64,000 bases of DNA from Vibrio azureus (GTDB taxonomy: Bacteria; Pseudomonadota; Gammaproteobacteria; Enterobacterales; Vibrionaceae), in contig NZ_CP018616.1 in assembly GCF_002849855.1 (NCBI RefSeq), positions 806,001 through 870,000 of the forward strand. The letters are read 5' to 3'. This document shows positions 33,988-46,540 of this stretch, piece after piece. Every line of letters begins with the position of its first letter. The first letter of the stretch is position 1. The notes below the pieces were generated by a model that did not search any database, was not told the origin of the DNA, and saw only the letters and a list, made by a program, of their open reading frames with translations. The translations under genes and the position numbers were made by a program.

Positions 33988-35712
33988 TTATTGAGTTTTT
34001 TCTGCAATGAATTGCTCAACAACGGCTTCAATTTCTGCTGCTGTTGGCAGAGAAAGAGCTTTTTCAGCCATAGCTTTTACTTCAGCAAAGTTAGAGTTAC
34101 GGATAACTTTTTTCACTTTAGGGATTGAGATGCCGCTCATTGAGAACTCATCTAGCCCCATACCTAGAAGTAAAAGTGTCGCACGTTCATCACCTGCAAG
34201 CTCACCACACATACCAGTCCACTTACCTTCAGCATGAGAAGCGTCGATAACTTGCTTAATTACAGTAAGTACTGCAGGTGACAGTGGGTTGTATAGGTGA
34301 GAAATCATCTCGTTACCACGGTCTACTGCTAGTGTGTACTGAGTTAGGTCATTGGTACCGATAGAGAAGAAAGCCACTTCCTTCGCTAAGTGATGCGCGA
34401 TAGCGGCTGCTGCTGGAGTCTCAACCATAACACCAATTTCGATGTTTTCATCAAATGCATGGCCTTCAGCGCGCAGCTCTGCTTTGTACTCTTCGATGGC
34501 TTTTTTAAGCTCACGGATTTCTTCAACAGAGATGATCATTGGGAACATGATACGTAGCTTACCGTGTGCTGATGCACGCAGGATACCACGTAACTGGTCA
34601 CGTAGGATTTCACGACGATCCAAGCTGATACGTACCGCACGCCAACCTAAGAACGGGTTCATCTCTTTTGGTAGATCCATGTATGGGAGATCTTTATCAC
34701 CGCCAATATCCATAGTACGGATAATGACAGATTCACCATTCATGGCTTCAGCGACTTCTTTATAAGCTTTGTACTGCTCTTCTTCAGTTGGAAGTGCATC
34801 ACGGTCCATAAAGAGGAATTCAGTGCGGTAAAGGCCAACACCTTCACCACCATTGCGAATGATACCGTCACAATCTTTTACTGTACCGATGTTGCCGCAT
34901 ACTTCTACGCGATGTCCATCAAGAGTCTCGGCATGTAAGTCTTTTAGCTGAGCCAGTTCTTCTTTCTCAGCGATGAAGGCTGCTTTCACTGCTTGAGCTT
35001 CTTCAAGTTCAGCTTCAGATGGATTGATGATGACCTTGTTGTTCATTGCATCAAGAATCAGCATGTCGCCATTTTTAACTTGCTTAGTGATGTCGTTAGT
35101 ACCAACAATGGCTGGTAACTCTAGAGAGCGAGCCATGATTGAGGTATGAGAAGTACGGCCACCAATATCACATGCGAAACCTAAAACGTAATCAAGGTTG
35201 ATTTGTGCGGTTTCAGATGGCGTCAAATCATAAGCAACAAGAAGAACTTCCTCATTGATGTCACTTAACGAAACAATATTGATGCCTAGTGCGTTCTTAA
35301 CAAAACGGGTACCGATATCACGGATGTCTGTTGCACGCTCTTTAAGGTATTCATCATCAAGAGACTCAAGTGCAGTCGCTTGCTCTTCAATGACAGAATG
35401 GATTGCGTGATCTGCAGACATTTTGTCGTTTTTGATAAGTGCTAGGATTTCTTCTTCTAGCTCTTCATCTTCAAGAAGCATGATGTGACCTTCAAAGATC
35501 GCTTCCTTTTCTTCGCCAAACGTTTCAAGTGCTTTTTGCTTGATCGTTTCTAACTGGGCTGAAGATTTGTTACGTGCGTTAAAAAAACGAGCAACTTCTG
35601 CTTCTACTTGGTCATCAGAAATAGTGTTTGTATTTAGGACAATTTCATCTTCTTGAAGGAGTAGTGCTTTACCGATTGCAATACCAGGAGATGCTAGAAT
35701 GCCTGAAATCAT
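33988..35712 (-). CDS. ptsI: PTS enzyme I (phosphoenolpyruvate-protein phosphotransferase)
   Basis: 574 aa. The N-terminal HPr-binding and phosphohistidine domain contains [17 protein letters not shown] with the active histidine. The C-terminal PEP-binding barrel has [28 protein letters not shown] [13 protein letters not shown] and [10 protein letters not shown] (catalytic Cys). It starts the phosphate relay PEP to EI to HPr. An aaggtaagg ribosome site precedes the ATG. The gap to ptsH is 137 nt and has a strong hairpin. Confidence 0.98.
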   Translation of the reverse strand: MISGILASPGIAIGKALLLQEDEIVLNTNTISDDQVEAEVARFFNARNKSSAQLETIKQKALETFGEEKEAIFEGHIMLLEDEELEEEILALIKNDKMSADHAIHSVIEEQATALESLDDEYLKERATDIRDIGTRFVKNALGINIVSLSDINEEVLLVAYDLTPSETAQINLDYVLGFACDIGGRTSHTSIMARSLELPAIVGTNDITKQVKNGDMLILDAMNNKVIINPSEAELEEAQAVKAAFIAEKEELAQLKDLHAETLDGHRVEVCGNIGTVKDCDGIIRNGGEGVGLYRTEFLFMDRDALPTEEEQYKAYKEVAEAMNGESVIIRTMDIGGDKDLPYMDLPKEMNPFLGWRAVRISLDRREILRDQLRGILRASAHGKLRIMFPMIISVEEIRELKKAIEEYKAELRAEGHAFDENIEIGVMVETPAAAAIAHHLAKEVAFFSIGTNDLTQYTLAVDRGNEMISHLYNPLSPAVLTVIKQVIDASHAEGKWTGMCGELAGDERATLLLLGMGLDEFSMSGISIPKVKKVIRNSNFAEVKAMAEKALSLPTAAEIEAVVEQFIAEKTQ

Positions 35713-35802
35713 AGCCTTACCTTAAGTTGGTCAACTTTAAAAACGGAAAATAATGAGTGCGCTAACGGTTAGTTTTAGCTTAGTTTTGTGCCTATTTCCA
35801 AT

Positions 35803-35832
35803 AAAGCCATTTTGCTTTCACAAAATGGCTTT
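35803..35832 (-). promoter_or_regulatory. Intercistronic hairpin between ptsH and ptsI
   Basis: 12-bp perfect stem aaagccattttg/caaaatggcttt with a 6-nt loop (ctttca), 18 nt after the ptsH stop on the minus strand. There is no long T run after it, so it may protect the ptsH mRNA 3' end or cause partial termination. Either would give more HPr than EI. Confidence 0.6.
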
Positions 35833-35849
35833 AGAAACAGGAGACCAGA

Positions 35850-36107
35850 TTAGTGAAGTTGATCCATTAGAGCAACTAGGTGGTCAACGGCTTCTTGAGC
35901 TTGTGGGCCTTCAGCTGAGATAGTAACTAGAGTACCTTTTACAAGGCCTAGAGTTTGCAGCTTGAAAAGGCTTTTTGCGCTAGCACTTTTACCGTTAGAA
36001 GTCACAGTGATGTCTGCTTCAAAGCCCTTTGCTTCTTTAACAAACTGTGCAGCTGGACGAGTGTGAAGACCGTTTTCTGCTGTGATTTCTACTTGTTTCT
36101 CGTACAT
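35850..36107 (-). CDS. ptsH: PTS phosphocarrier protein HPr
   Basis: 85 aa. [20 protein letters not shown] contains the phospho-histidine at residue 15 within the HxRPA site. [19 protein letters not shown] holds the Ser46 region. HPr carries phosphate from EI to the sugar-specific EIIA proteins. First gene of the pts operon on this strand, with its own promoter region upstream (36110-36340). Confidence 0.98.
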   Translation of the reverse strand: MYEKQVEITAENGLHTRPAAQFVKEAKGFEADITVTSNGKSASAKSLFKLQTLGLVKGTLVTISAEGPQAQEAVDHLVALMDQLH

Positions 36108-36342
36108 GTGATATACCCCAATAAATGTATTTTTGTTAGTTGCGACTGTATCAAATTAACCACTTTCCCTCACGTTATCGAACAAGGGCATTAAAGCGCT
36201 TCAGAAAAGATACTAGTCAAAAGTTGGGTGGATGCGCAAATTGTTGCTGTTGCAGCCACTTAAAATCTTTTGGCTCCGGTTCTTTATTTTGGACCGAAAA
36301 ATAAAACCCCCTGATATTACCAAAGGTGAGGCTAGGATCAAC

Positions 36343-36370
36343 AAAAAAGCCCCTAGTTGGGGCTTTTTTG
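36343..36370. terminator. Bidirectional terminator downstream of cysK
   Basis: aaaaaagcccctagttgggg followed by cttttttg: stem agcccc/ggggct, tight loop, A run before and T run after. It ends cysK on the minus strand. Confidence 0.9.
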
Positions 36371-36395
36371 GACGAAAAATTGATTTGACCACATA

Positions 36396-37364
36396 TTACT
36401 GTTGGTTCTCTTTCTCACTAAAGAGGCCTGCAAATAACGCGGTGCTAAGGTAGCGTTCACCAGAGCTTGGCAAGATGGTTACAATGGTTTTACCTTTAAA
36501 TTCAGGAAGCTCTGATATTCTATTTGCCGCAACCACAGCTGCGCCTGAAGAGATTCCGGCCAAGATGCCTTCTTCTTCCATTAGTCGGCGAGCCATTTCG
36601 ATGGCTTCTTCTGAACTCACCTGTTCTACACGGTCAACAAGCTCTAGATCTAAGTTGCCTGGAATGAAGCCTGCACCAATCCCTTGGATTTTATGTGGTG
36701 CTGGTTGAATATCCTCTCCTGCAAGTGCTTGAGTAATGACTGGAGACTCTTGTGGTTCTACTGCAACAGAAGTGATGGCTTTTCCTTTTTCACCTTTGAT
36801 GTAGCGGCTTGTACCTGTGATGGTACCGCCCGTACCAACCCCCGCGACTAGTACATCAATTTCACCGTCGGTTGCTTCCCAAATTTCAGGACCGGTGGTC
36901 TTTGTATGAATTTCAGGGTTAGCAGGGTTATCAAACTGCTGTAAAAGGAGGTACTTTTCTGGATTTTTTGCGACGATTTCTTCTGCTTTTGCAATCGCGC
37001 CTTTCATTCCTTTTGCTGCTTCTGTGAGCTCCAGATTGGCACCTAGGGCCTTGAGGAGCTTGCGGCGTTCGAGACTCATTGATTCAGGCATGGTTAAAGT
37101 GAGTTTGTAACCACGAGCGGCTGCGACAAATGCAAGTGCTACACCTGTATTACCACTGGTCGGCTCGACAAGTTCGATGCCGGGCTTAAGAAGGCCTGCT
37201 TTTTCAGCTTCCCAAATCATGTTGGCGCCGATACGGCATTTTACGCTGAAACTTGGATTACGTGCTTCAATTTTTGCCAGTACATTGCCGTTACTGACTC
37301 TATTAAGGCGGACGAGAGGTGTGTTACCAATGGTAAGAGAATTGTCTTCGTAGATCTTGCTCAT
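36396..37364 (-). CDS. cysK: Cysteine synthase A
   Basis: 322 aa from the ATG at 37364, with aagggg eight nt upstream; an in-frame upstream ATG at 37421 would add 19 unlikely residues. PLP enzyme: [18 protein letters not shown] with the PLP lysine, [16 protein letters not shown] (substrate loop), [10 protein letters not shown] (phosphate loop) and [11 protein letters not shown]. Makes cysteine from O-acetylserine and sulfide. cysZ, encoding a sulfate channel, is next to it on the same strand, as in other vibrios. Confidence 0.97.
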   Translation of the reverse strand: MSKIYEDNSLTIGNTPLVRLNRVSNGNVLAKIEARNPSFSVKCRIGANMIWEAEKAGLLKPGIELVEPTSGNTGVALAFVAAARGYKLTLTMPESMSLERRKLLKALGANLELTEAAKGMKGAIAKAEEIVAKNPEKYLLLQQFDNPANPEIHTKTTGPEIWEATDGEIDVLVAGVGTGGTITGTSRYIKGEKGKAITSVAVEPQESPVITQALAGEDIQPAPHKIQGIGAGFIPGNLDLELVDRVEQVSSEEAIEMARRLMEEEGILAGISSGAAVVAANRISELPEFKGKTIVTILPSSGERYLSTALFAGLFSEKENQQ

Positions 37365-37585
37365 AATAGCCCCTTCATGACGCGTCTTGAAATGTAGTTC
37401 AAAGAATATGGTTAAAAGCATATGTGTTATGCAAAAGAGGGAAAAGGATTAAAAAGTTATATCTTATGAGCTGACTCGAAATTGTGGAAATGTGAGGGAG
37501 ATAAGTCGCTTTTGCTTAGGCTTTGCTGACCTTTCGTGCGGATTTTTACAGCGAAGGATCAACACAGCCTAATGGTACGAGTGTC

Positions 37586-38329
37586 TTAGCTTTGGTGTTT
37601 GAATTCCATCACCCACATCGCGGTAGCACCACAGACGGCTACGGGCATTACGATGAGGTTGAGAACGGGTATCGTAGTGAAAACAGAAACCAGCATACCA
37701 AATCCGTAGGCTTTACCTTGTTTTTGTTTCAATTTGTAACGCATATCATTGAATGGGACTTTATGGTTATCAAATGGATAATCACAATATTGGATAGCAA
37801 GCATCCAAGCTGTGAATAAAAACCATAAAATAGGGCCTAAAACTTGTCCGACGGCAGGGATTAACAATAAAAGAAAGAGACCGATGGCTTTTGGCAGCAC
37901 ATAAAGCAGTTTTCGCCATTCTCGGGCCAGAACACGTGGGACGTCTTTGATTACATCTAGAATTCCATCATCATTTAAGGGTTGGCCTGTGAGGGCTTCT
38001 TCCACTTTTTCGGCTAAAAGCCCATTAAAGGGGGCCGCGATAAAGTTTGCGAGTGTACTAAAAAAGTAGGAAAACGTTGCTAATATGGTCAATCCTAATA
38101 GAGGCCACAAAATATAGGTTAGCCAAGAGAGGAAATCAGGCAACTGTCCGAGCCAATCTTCGATCCACATGTTCAGATTTGAGAACAAATAGAAGATAGC
38201 GCTGCCAACAAGCAAAATGTTAGCGGCAAGAGGTAAAATGACAAAACGTCTTATTTTCGGTGAAAGAGCGATCTTTGCTCCATACAGGAGGTAACCGAAT
38301 CCTGTTTTAGGCTGAGTGTTTGGGTTCAT
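37586..38329 (-). CDS. cysZ: Sulfate transporter CysZ
   Basis: 247 aa, inner-membrane protein with about four hydrophobic segments: residues 28-50 (FVILPLAANILLVGSAIFYL), 70-95, 140-170 and 200-235. GFGMLVSVFTTIPVLNLIVM is a conserved CysZ region. CysZ imports sulfate for the cysteine pathway. It precedes cysK on the same strand (about 220 nt away) and is divergent from zipA. Confidence 0.94.
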   Translation of the reverse strand: MNPNTQPKTGFGYLLYGAKIALSPKIRRFVILPLAANILLVGSAIFYLFSNLNMWIEDWLGQLPDFLSWLTYILWPLLGLTILATFSYFFSTLANFIAAPFNGLLAEKVEEALTGQPLNDDGILDVIKDVPRVLAREWRKLLYVLPKAIGLFLLLLIPAVGQVLGPILWFLFTAWMLAIQYCDYPFDNHKVPFNDMRYKLKQKQGKAYGFGMLVSVFTTIPVLNLIVMPVAVCGATAMWVMEFKHQS

Positions 38330-38575
38330 ATGGATATTATTTTAATATAAATGTTTGTCTATTGTACCTGCCCAAATTTTTCTTTCAAAGTAGGAGAAAA
38401 AAGTTGTCTCTTATGGAATCGTGGCAAAAATCACAACAAAAACGAAACTTATTGAATTAATTTGTTCTAAACCTACATATAGTTTTGGTAAAGTAACAGC
38501 ATCACTAGGATTTATGCACTTGGGGTGCTGCCTTATGGTGCATTGCAGTAACAACAGGTAGATTGAGAGTAAATA

Positions 38576-39520
38576 ATGCAGGAATTGCGATTCGTACTCA
38601 TTGTCGTTGGCGTATTAGCCATCGCTGCTTTGTTATTTCATGGTTTATGGAGTAGCAAAAAAGACGGCAAAGCAAAGTTTGGTAATAAGCCGTTCAGTAA
38701 ACTGGACGTCGAAAACAGCCGCGATCAGGAGCAAAATCTACAAGCTTCTCCTGAGTCAGAAGATGATTTTGAAATTATTCGCAAGGACCGTAAGGAGCCA
38801 GATTTCGGTGTTGGTAATGAGTTTGATCAGAGCCTCGCTATGGATCCTCTTATCGATGATGTGCTCGATACGAAACCCCAAGCACTTGATAAAGTTGAAG
38901 AACAGGAGATCCCAGCTTTTGTTGCAACTGCTACAACAAGGGCAGAAAAGGAAACGCCTGAACCGATTTCAGTGACCAGTATGGAGCACGTTGAAAGTGA
39001 ACCTGTCACTGAAATGTTAGCTGAGAATACGGTGGCTCATGAGGAAGAGGTGGCTTCTTCACCCCAAGTTGAGCAGCCTGAAGAGCCAAAAGCAGAGCCT
39101 GAAATGCAGGTTATTGTATTGAATGTGCATTGTGCAGGCGAGGAACCTTTTGTCGGCACAACACTGTTTGACAGTATGCAACAAAATGGCCTGATCTATG
39201 GCGAAATGAACATTTTCCATCGTCATATTGATTTATCGGGCAATGGTAAGGTGCTCTTTAGTGTGGCTAACATGATGCAGCCAGGTACATTGGAGCATGA
39301 TGATCCAGCTGATTTTACTACTAAAGGCATTTCGTTCTTTATGACATTACCTTGTTACGGTGAAGCGGATCAGAACTTCAATTTGATGCTGCGTATTGCC
39401 CAGCAAATTGCTGATGATATGGGAGGAAATGTCTTGGATGATCAGAGAAATCTTATGACGCCAGACAGGCTTGCTTCCTATCGACGTCAGATCGCGGACT
39501 TTAATGCCGCTTTATCTTAA
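38576..39520 (+). CDS. zipA: Cell-division protein ZipA
   Basis: 314 aa. One N-terminal membrane helix ([20 protein letters not shown]), a charged segment, a long Glu/Pro-rich linker (about 60-180) and a C-terminal FtsZ-binding domain (about 185-312, [20 protein letters not shown]...[20 protein letters not shown]). ZipA tethers FtsZ to the membrane. It is upstream of ligA on the same strand, the classical arrangement, and a terminator follows. Confidence 0.97.
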   Translation: MQELRFVLIVVGVLAIAALLFHGLWSSKKDGKAKFGNKPFSKLDVENSRDQEQNLQASPESEDDFEIIRKDRKEPDFGVGNEFDQSLAMDPLIDDVLDTKPQALDKVEEQEIPAFVATATTRAEKETPEPISVTSMEHVESEPVTEMLAENTVAHEEEVASSPQVEQPEEPKAEPEMQVIVLNVHCAGEEPFVGTTLFDSMQQNGLIYGEMNIFHRHIDLSGNGKVLFSVANMMQPGTLEHDDPADFTTKGISFFMTLPCYGEADQNFNLMLRIAQQIADDMGGNVLDDQRNLMTPDRLASYRRQIADFNAALS

Positions 39521-39543
39521 TTCCCTAACTACAAATAATGATA

Positions 39544-39570
39544 GGGGCTCCAGTCGGGGCCCTTTTTGTT
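39544..39570 (+). terminator. Terminator after zipA
   Basis: ggggctccagtcggggccct followed by ttttg. GC-rich stem with imperfect pairing and a short T run. ligA starts 42 nt later, so readthrough is possible. Confidence 0.7.
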
Positions 39571-39596
39571 AGATTTTCAACCTCATTAATGATTAA

Positions 39597-41624
<2,028 letters not shown>

Positions 41625-41698
41625 CAAAATTATAAGCCTCTGAGGGGTATTTTCGCTACCTCAAGAAATATCTCGCTGGCATTAAGAAATAAACCATA

Positions 41699-41732
41699 AA
41701 GCCTCTGATTTGATATCAACGAGGCTTTTTTT
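41699..41732 (+). terminator. Rho-independent terminator of ligA
   Basis: aagcctc pairs with gaggctt across a 15-nt loop, followed by a run of T (ttttttt). Clear. Confidence 0.85.
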
Positions 41733-42153
41733 GTTGGGTATAAAGTTGATTCATGTCAAAAATTATCCGTTTATAGCATTTCAGTGAGCTGGATCTAGCT
41801 GTTGTTTTTATTTTTAATATTAGAGCTGAATTGAGATTTAAATCATATTTACACTTCTATTATCTTGCACTTTTTGAATTACTTACTCCTAAATAAATAA
41901 AATTAAAAATAAGATCTAGATCAATAACTGATATGGAACTTTGTTCTGGCTCATATTTTTTTAGAGAAAAAATAAGTTCCGTTTGGATGTTTTTAGGCTC
42001 GAAGTTAGTCTTATAGCCATGGATACACGGTGTGTATGCAGGAACTTAAAAAACCAATTTAAATGATTCGGTTTACTTATGAATTTCCTTCTTACTTTCG
42101 GCGGCCAACTTAAAGTAAGAGGAAAAATCAGCTATATCTATTAGGAGTTTTCC
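41733..42153. other. 421-nt AT-rich upstream region of the porin gene
   Basis: A long, AT-rich promoter and leader region. aagatctagatca and ttgagatttaaatcat are partly palindromic and could bind regulators. Long AT-rich upstream regions are usual for ToxR- or OmpR-controlled vibrio porins, but I see no site I can assign. No gene. Confidence 0.5.
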
Positions 42154-43155
42154 ATGAACAAAACGATGAAACGCTCACTTCTTGGTGCCGCTATTGCAAC
42201 AGTAGCTGCAGCAGGTTCCGCAAATGCGGCAGTGCAGCTAGCCGGTGAGAATTTTGAGATTTACGGTACAGCAGCAGCTTACAACATGTTTGATGCGCCA
42301 AAAGCAAGTGGCAAAGATTCAAATAACACCGTTGGTATTGAATCAAAGATCGGTTTCAAAGGTAAGCACGTTTACGAAGATTTTCCAGCTGATTTCCTAT
42401 GGCAAATCGAGTCTGGTTGGGCATCTCACGCTGATTCAGAATGGGCAAGTGATCGCGGTATCTTAGGTGGTCGTGACACGTTCGTTGGTTTAGGCTTCGA
42501 TTTTGGTAACGTTAAAATTGGTCGCATGACACACGCAACTTACGATATCGTTGACTGGCCTCACTCAAACCCAGGCCTAGGTAACGTCTTCGACTGGAAT
42601 AACGATCTAGGCGTGACATTCCAAGACCGTGCTGACAACATGATTCGTTTTGAATCTGCGAAAATCGGCCCTGTGAACTTTAACGCTACATTCTCAGGCA
42701 TGGAAGAATCAACGTCTGACATCATTGCTTCTGCAGCAGTATACTTCACCCAAGAGAAGTACAGCCTTCATGCGGGTTACTACAACCGTGGTGAAGCAGA
42801 AGACAAATCATTTGTTGATCACTCTTATGCGATCGTTGGTGGTAATGTTTACCTAGATAAAATCACTCTAAGCGCGGCTTACAAAATGATGGAAGCAGCT
42901 GGTGATAAGCAAAATGCGATCTCTGCTACAGCGCAATACATGTTCACTGATAAAATGTTAGTGAAACTTGGTTATGCTGCAACTGACGATGCTGATGGCG
43001 TAGCAGATTCTGCTGACCAAGCGATTACAGCGCGTTTAGGTTACCTACTACCAAGTACTTACCTATACATGGACGTGCGTAACTACGACTTTAACGACAG
43101 TGACGATACCGACGATACGACTCGTCTACTTCTTGGTGCTGAATACTACTTCTAA
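42154..43155 (+). CDS. Gram-negative porin
   Basis: 333 aa. Signal peptide ending near GSANAAVQLAG. Barrel strands with EIYGTAAAYNMFDAP, FDFGNVKIGRMTHATYDIVD (typical porin strand and loop 3 lead) and ending LLLGAEYYF with the C-terminal Phe needed for outer-membrane assembly. A trimeric outer-membrane pore. It matches the porin of this locus in V. cholerae, not OmpU itself. tattaggag precedes the ATG. Confidence 0.92.
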   Translation: MNKTMKRSLLGAAIATVAAAGSANAAVQLAGENFEIYGTAAAYNMFDAPKASGKDSNNTVGIESKIGFKGKHVYEDFPADFLWQIESGWASHADSEWASDRGILGGRDTFVGLGFDFGNVKIGRMTHATYDIVDWPHSNPGLGNVFDWNNDLGVTFQDRADNMIRFESAKIGPVNFNATFSGMEESTSDIIASAAVYFTQEKYSLHAGYYNRGEAEDKSFVDHSYAIVGGNVYLDKITLSAAYKMMEAAGDKQNAISATAQYMFTDKMLVKLGYAATDDADGVADSADQAITARLGYLLPSTYLYMDVRNYDFNDSDDTDDTTRLLLGAEYYF

Positions 43156-43188
43156 TCCATTAAGAGATTACATTTACACTGTCGATTT

Positions 43189-43216
43189 TGCGAGTGCCTT
43201 AGGTGCTCGCATTTTT
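43189..43216 (+). terminator. Rho-independent terminator of the porin gene
   Basis: tgcgag pairs with ctcgca around tgccttaggtg, followed by ttttt. Confidence 0.85.
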
Positions 43217-43236
43217 CAATTTATAAGGACTAAATA

Positions 43237-43941
43237 ATGAAATTTTTAAATAAGACACTTTTAGTTACAGGCCTAATGACATCATTTAGTTCTTTCGCTA
43301 CCGTCAATGTGGATTTTGATGTAGCAATTGAGCCAATGTTGATTAATGGCGAAGAAGTTGGCTCATTTGTTAATCAAATGACGAAAGCGGAACTGCCTGA
43401 TGGCGCTAACCAACTTGTTGTTCGTGTATCTAAGTTAATCAGAGATAAAGGTGTCTTCACAAAATTTAAATCGGAACCTATTGTGCTGACCTTTGATGCT
43501 TCGGATGTGAATCTTCGTATTGAGCCAGGAAAAGCGTTCAACTCATCAGAAGAAGTTGGTGACTTTCAAACTCACCCGACAGCGAAGATCATTCAGGATG
43601 ATGGTCAAATCATGAGTGCGCATGAAGGTGTGCTTAAGCGTGGAAAAGGCCTCATTCGTGACTACAGCGATGAACTAGCAGCTTACAATATGGCTCATGA
43701 TCATACCTTTGCACTGGCGCAAAAAGCGTTGACAGCCGTTGTCCCAGAAACAGGGACCAGTGTGCAAGCCGAAATAGCAAAAACATCACTACCCCAAGCA
43801 GAGCTAAAAAAGCCAGCCCAATCAGAAAAAGTGAATATCTCACTGCGCAAGACAGCAAAAGTTGAAAGTCTGAAAGGACAATTTAAAGGTTTGACGGTGA
43901 CAGAACAAAAAGAATTTTTAACTTGGGCAATTATGCAGTAA
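43237..43941 (+). CDS. DUF2057 (YccT-like) periplasmic protein
   Basis: 234 aa. Signal peptide ending near SFATVNVDFD. DUF2057 features: INGEEVGSFVNQMTKAELPD, GANQLVVRVSKLIRD, followed by a Lys/Ser-rich C-terminal third. The family is conserved in gammaproteobacteria; E. coli YccT affects curli assembly, so an envelope or fibre-related role is possible. It starts 21 nt after the porin terminator. Confidence 0.88.
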   Translation: MKFLNKTLLVTGLMTSFSSFATVNVDFDVAIEPMLINGEEVGSFVNQMTKAELPDGANQLVVRVSKLIRDKGVFTKFKSEPIVLTFDASDVNLRIEPGKAFNSSEEVGDFQTHPTAKIIQDDGQIMSAHEGVLKRGKGLIRDYSDELAAYNMAHDHTFALAQKALTAVVPETGTSVQAEIAKTSLPQAELKKPAQSEKVNISLRKTAKVESLKGQFKGLTVTEQKEFLTWAIMQ

Positions 43942-44069
43942 TTTCCGTTCCGCTAAATACTCGTTTCTAAAATATTCAATATTTTTTTAGCTACGCGTAC
44001 GTCTCAGAATTTAGTGGTTTTAAACCAATTATTACCCTCATCCCTTCAGGTAATCAGTGACATAAGGAT

Positions 44070-44216
44070 GTGTCACTGAGCCAACTTCTTGCGTCAGACA
44101 ACCGTTCTTCTTACAAAAATAAGAAAGAGCCGGCTATTCCGCTTCGTAGTCTTCCTTGAATTCAACTCAGTGACCTCGCTCTGAATCAAGCATCTTGAGG
44201 TCACTTAGGTATATAT
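44070..44216. repeat. Composite palindromic repeat element (type B)
   Basis: Begins gtgtcactgagccaacttct, includes a ttcttacaaaaataagaa hairpin, then ggctattccgcttcgtagtc, and ends with the full core gacctcgctctgaatcaagc, atcttgaggtcacttaggta. About 125 bp match 48505-48630 in the same orientation. MITE-like, with no ORF. Confidence 0.8.
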
Positions 44217-44217
44217 A

Positions 44218-44391
44218 TTAATGTTTCTTACCTGTCAGTTGGCAATAACCTATAGGAACATAGACTTTCTCACCACTTTGAGTAATACATTCTTCATATT
44301 CACCTAGGCCAGCGCCCTGATTTTCAGAAGAACTTGCCAAAGTACCAAAAGTAAATAGAGTTCCTAATATTGAAATTAAAATCAATCTCAT
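44218..44391 (-). CDS. Small secreted protein
   Basis: 57 aa from the ATG at 44391 (tctcct on the plus strand, i.e. aggaga upstream). An upstream ATG at 44448 would give a start ahead of the ribosome site. Signal peptide MRLILISILGTLFTFGTLAS; the mature part of about 37 residues is hydrophilic with two cysteines (EECITQ and GYCQL) that could form a disulfide. Not recognised. The coding end touches a repeat element. Confidence 0.55.
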   Translation of the reverse strand: MRLILISILGTLFTFGTLASSSENQGAGLGEYEECITQSGEKVYVPIGYCQLTGKKH

Positions 44392-44778
44392 TTTATTTCT
44401 CCTGTGGAGCCATTGAGTAAAAGAGTGAAAGCAATAAATAGGTAGCATTCATGGATCAATTATGTATAGAGAATAAAAAAGATCAAAAAAATTTTAAATT
44501 TTAATTAATTTTTACTGTTAATTTTTAACAATTAATAATGAGATATTGAGTCATCAACATGGCTTAAATTAGGTAATTATTATAAAAGTTACCTTTATAT
44601 GAATAATTTTATTATTATCTGGTAGGCTTAATTTTTAGGGTTAATTAAAGACCAGAAAATCCAATTTCACTCATTAATTTTTAAGGTCACTGGGTATAAA
44701 TGAAGAGGCGGGAGTCAATGATTTTTGAGCTTTGCAAAAAAAATGACGGGGTGGTGAATCCCGCCATTGTGAGGAGAT
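44392..44778. other. 387-nt AT-rich gap
   Basis: A very AT-rich stretch holding the promoter of the small secreted gene (reverse), a repeat half-copy at 44682-44700 (aaggtcactgggtataaat), and the terminator of the nfeD-like gene at 44736-44767. No gene seen. Confidence 0.5.
44736..44767 (-). terminator. Terminator of the qmcA-nfeD unit
   Basis: On the minus strand tggcggg pairs with cccgtca (one G-T) around a 16-nt loop, followed by eight T. Confidence 0.8.
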
Positions 44779-45246
44779 TTAGCATGAAACCGGTTTGATC
44801 TTTAGAATAATACCTTCAACATCAACGATTTCAACTCGAGTGCCAGCAGGCAAGTCATGTTCAGACTCTGCTGACCAAGTGGTATCACCCACTCTTAATC
44901 TATTCATTCCAACAGTAAAATCTTGATCAAGAGTGATGATATTTCCAATTAACTGCTTATGTTTTTGATTGAGAGTTCTGCTTTTATCGCTTTGGTGATC
45001 TTTCGCTTTTTGACTGCGCCACCAAACCCATGTTGTCACAAGACTGAATGCTGCGAAGGAAAACCACTGCATTTGCCAGCTCATCGGTAAAGCGTAAAGA
45101 ATACCTCCAACAAGTAGTGCAGAAATACCCAGCCAAAGAAAATAGCCAGCGGTACCAATCAATTCAACACAGAGAAGAGCTAAACCAATAGCCATCCAAT
45201 GCCAAAAAGTGATGCTGTCTAAGAGGGCGAATAAGTCCATAAGCAA
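44779..45246 (-). CDS. NfeD-like membrane protein
   Basis: 155 aa. N-terminal membrane helices (WHWMAIGLALLCVELIGTAG, LVGGILYALPM) and a C-terminal OB-fold (LIGNIITLDQDFTVGMNRLR...TRVEIVDVEGIILKIKPV). NfeD proteins associate with SPFH/stomatin proteins, and the SPFH gene lies 3 nt upstream. The pair probably acts in membrane microdomain organisation or protein quality control. Confidence 0.9.
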   Translation of the reverse strand: MLMDLFALLDSITFWHWMAIGLALLCVELIGTAGYFLWLGISALLVGGILYALPMSWQMQWFSFAAFSLVTTWVWWRSQKAKDHQSDKSRTLNQKHKQLIGNIITLDQDFTVGMNRLRVGDTTWSAESEHDLPAGTRVEIVDVEGIILKIKPVSC

Positions 45247-45249
45247 CTT

Positions 45250-46164
45250 CTACTCTTTGCTTTGTTTAAACATCTCGGCAATCCCTGCTACTGACCCCAT
45301 TAGACCTGTGGCCTCGAGTGGTAGCATTACGATCTTACCATTCTCTGCTTGACCTATACTTTTCAGTGCTTCGGTATAACCTTGAGCAATAAAGTAGTTC
45401 ACTGCTTTTACATCGCCTTGTGCGATAGCTTCAGATACCATATAGGTTGCTTTTGCTTCCGCTTGGGCTGAACGCTCACGTGCTTCTGCTTTCAAGATCT
45501 CGGATTGTTTTTCACCTTCAGCTTTTAAGATCTCTGATTGCTTTTGGCCTTCAGCGCGTAAGATCTCTGCTTGTCTTACCCCTTCCGCTTCAAGGATCTC
45601 TGCACGTTTGTTTCGCTCGGCCTTCATTTGGGCATTCATCGCAGCAGTTAGGTCAGCGGGTGGCTGAACGTCTTTTATTTCGATACGAGTCACTTTCACG
45701 CCCCAAGAGTTCGTTGCTTGGTCGACAATAGAAAGTAATTTAGTGTTAATCATATCGCGCTGACTCAGCATCTCATCCAGCTCCATAGAGCCTAAGACGG
45801 TACGAATATTCGTGAGCGTTAAGTTTCGGATAGCATTCTCAAGGTCATTAACCTCGTAGGCTGCCTTGGCTGCGTCCACAACTTGTACAAAGCCAACCGC
45901 ATCAATAACGACGTTCGCGTTATCTTTCGAAATCACTTCTTGAGCAGGAATATCGAGTACACGCTCCATCATATTGATTTTTTGACCAATTCGATCGACA
46001 AATGGAACAATAAAGTTTAAGCCAGGTGATAAGGTTTGTGTATAGCGTCCAAAACGTTCAACTGTCCAATTGTTGCCTTGTGGTACCGTCTTAACCCCCG
46101 ATGCTATGATAAAAATAGCAAGTGCGACGAAAATACCAATGGTAATTAATGAATCAACTGGCAT
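45250..46164 (-). CDS. qmcA: SPFH/stomatin-like protein (QmcA type)
   Basis: 304 aa. N-terminal membrane anchor ([20 protein letters not shown]), SPFH domain ([49 protein letters not shown]), then a Glu/Ala/Lys coiled coil with repeats of [11 protein letters not shown] (about 205-235). Oligomeric scaffold in the inner membrane. First gene of the pair with the nfeD-like gene. Confidence 0.93.
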   Translation of the reverse strand: MPVDSLITIGIFVALAIFIIASGVKTVPQGNNWTVERFGRYTQTLSPGLNFIVPFVDRIGQKINMMERVLDIPAQEVISKDNANVVIDAVGFVQVVDAAKAAYEVNDLENAIRNLTLTNIRTVLGSMELDEMLSQRDMINTKLLSIVDQATNSWGVKVTRIEIKDVQPPADLTAAMNAQMKAERNKRAEILEAEGVRQAEILRAEGQKQSEILKAEGEKQSEILKAEARERSAQAEAKATYMVSEAIAQGDVKAVNYFIAQGYTEALKSIGQAENGKIVMLPLEATGLMGSVAGIAEMFKQSKE

Positions 46165-46363
46165 TAGTAACCTCTTTAAAATTTATATTATTGTTAACTC
46201 ATTCTCTCCTATTTATGTTTTTAAAACAATAAGTAGGAGAGAAAATTGTGAATACATACCATGTATAATGTTAATAACATGTTTGGAGTTAGAAAGCATT
46301 GAGGTATGCGATAGAGAGAAGCTTGGTCAGTCCCAAGTCTCTCTTGATATTATGAGGGTTTAA

Positions 46364-46520
46364 TATACCCAAGTGACTCGCTCCCAAAGGGCGAGCGACC
46401 TTAACTCTCAGACTTTGTTAACGATTCTCAATGTAGAACGACTATATCTTCGAATCGTTGCCGCGCCTGAGGGTTAAGGTCATCTCGCTGAACGCAGCAT
46501 CTTGAGGTTACTTGGGTATA
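46364..46520. repeat. Composite palindromic repeat element (type A)
   Basis: tatacccaagtgactcgctc ... ttaactctcagactttgtta ... cgttgccgcgcctgagggtt ... ctcgctgaacgcagcatctt ... gaggttacttgggtata. About 143 bp are nearly the exact reverse complement of 48363-48504. The arms are internally self-complementary (gaccttaactctcag with ctgagggttaaggtc). It occupies nearly half of the 376-nt gap upstream of qmcA; the rest is the qmcA promoter region. Confidence 0.85.
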
Positions 46521-46540
46521 GTACTAAAGTTCAGGAGAAC

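Noticed and set aside
45447..45731. Antisense ORF within qmcA
   Set aside because: Shadow of the repetitive coiled-coil coding sequence; the SPFH gene on the other strand is clear.
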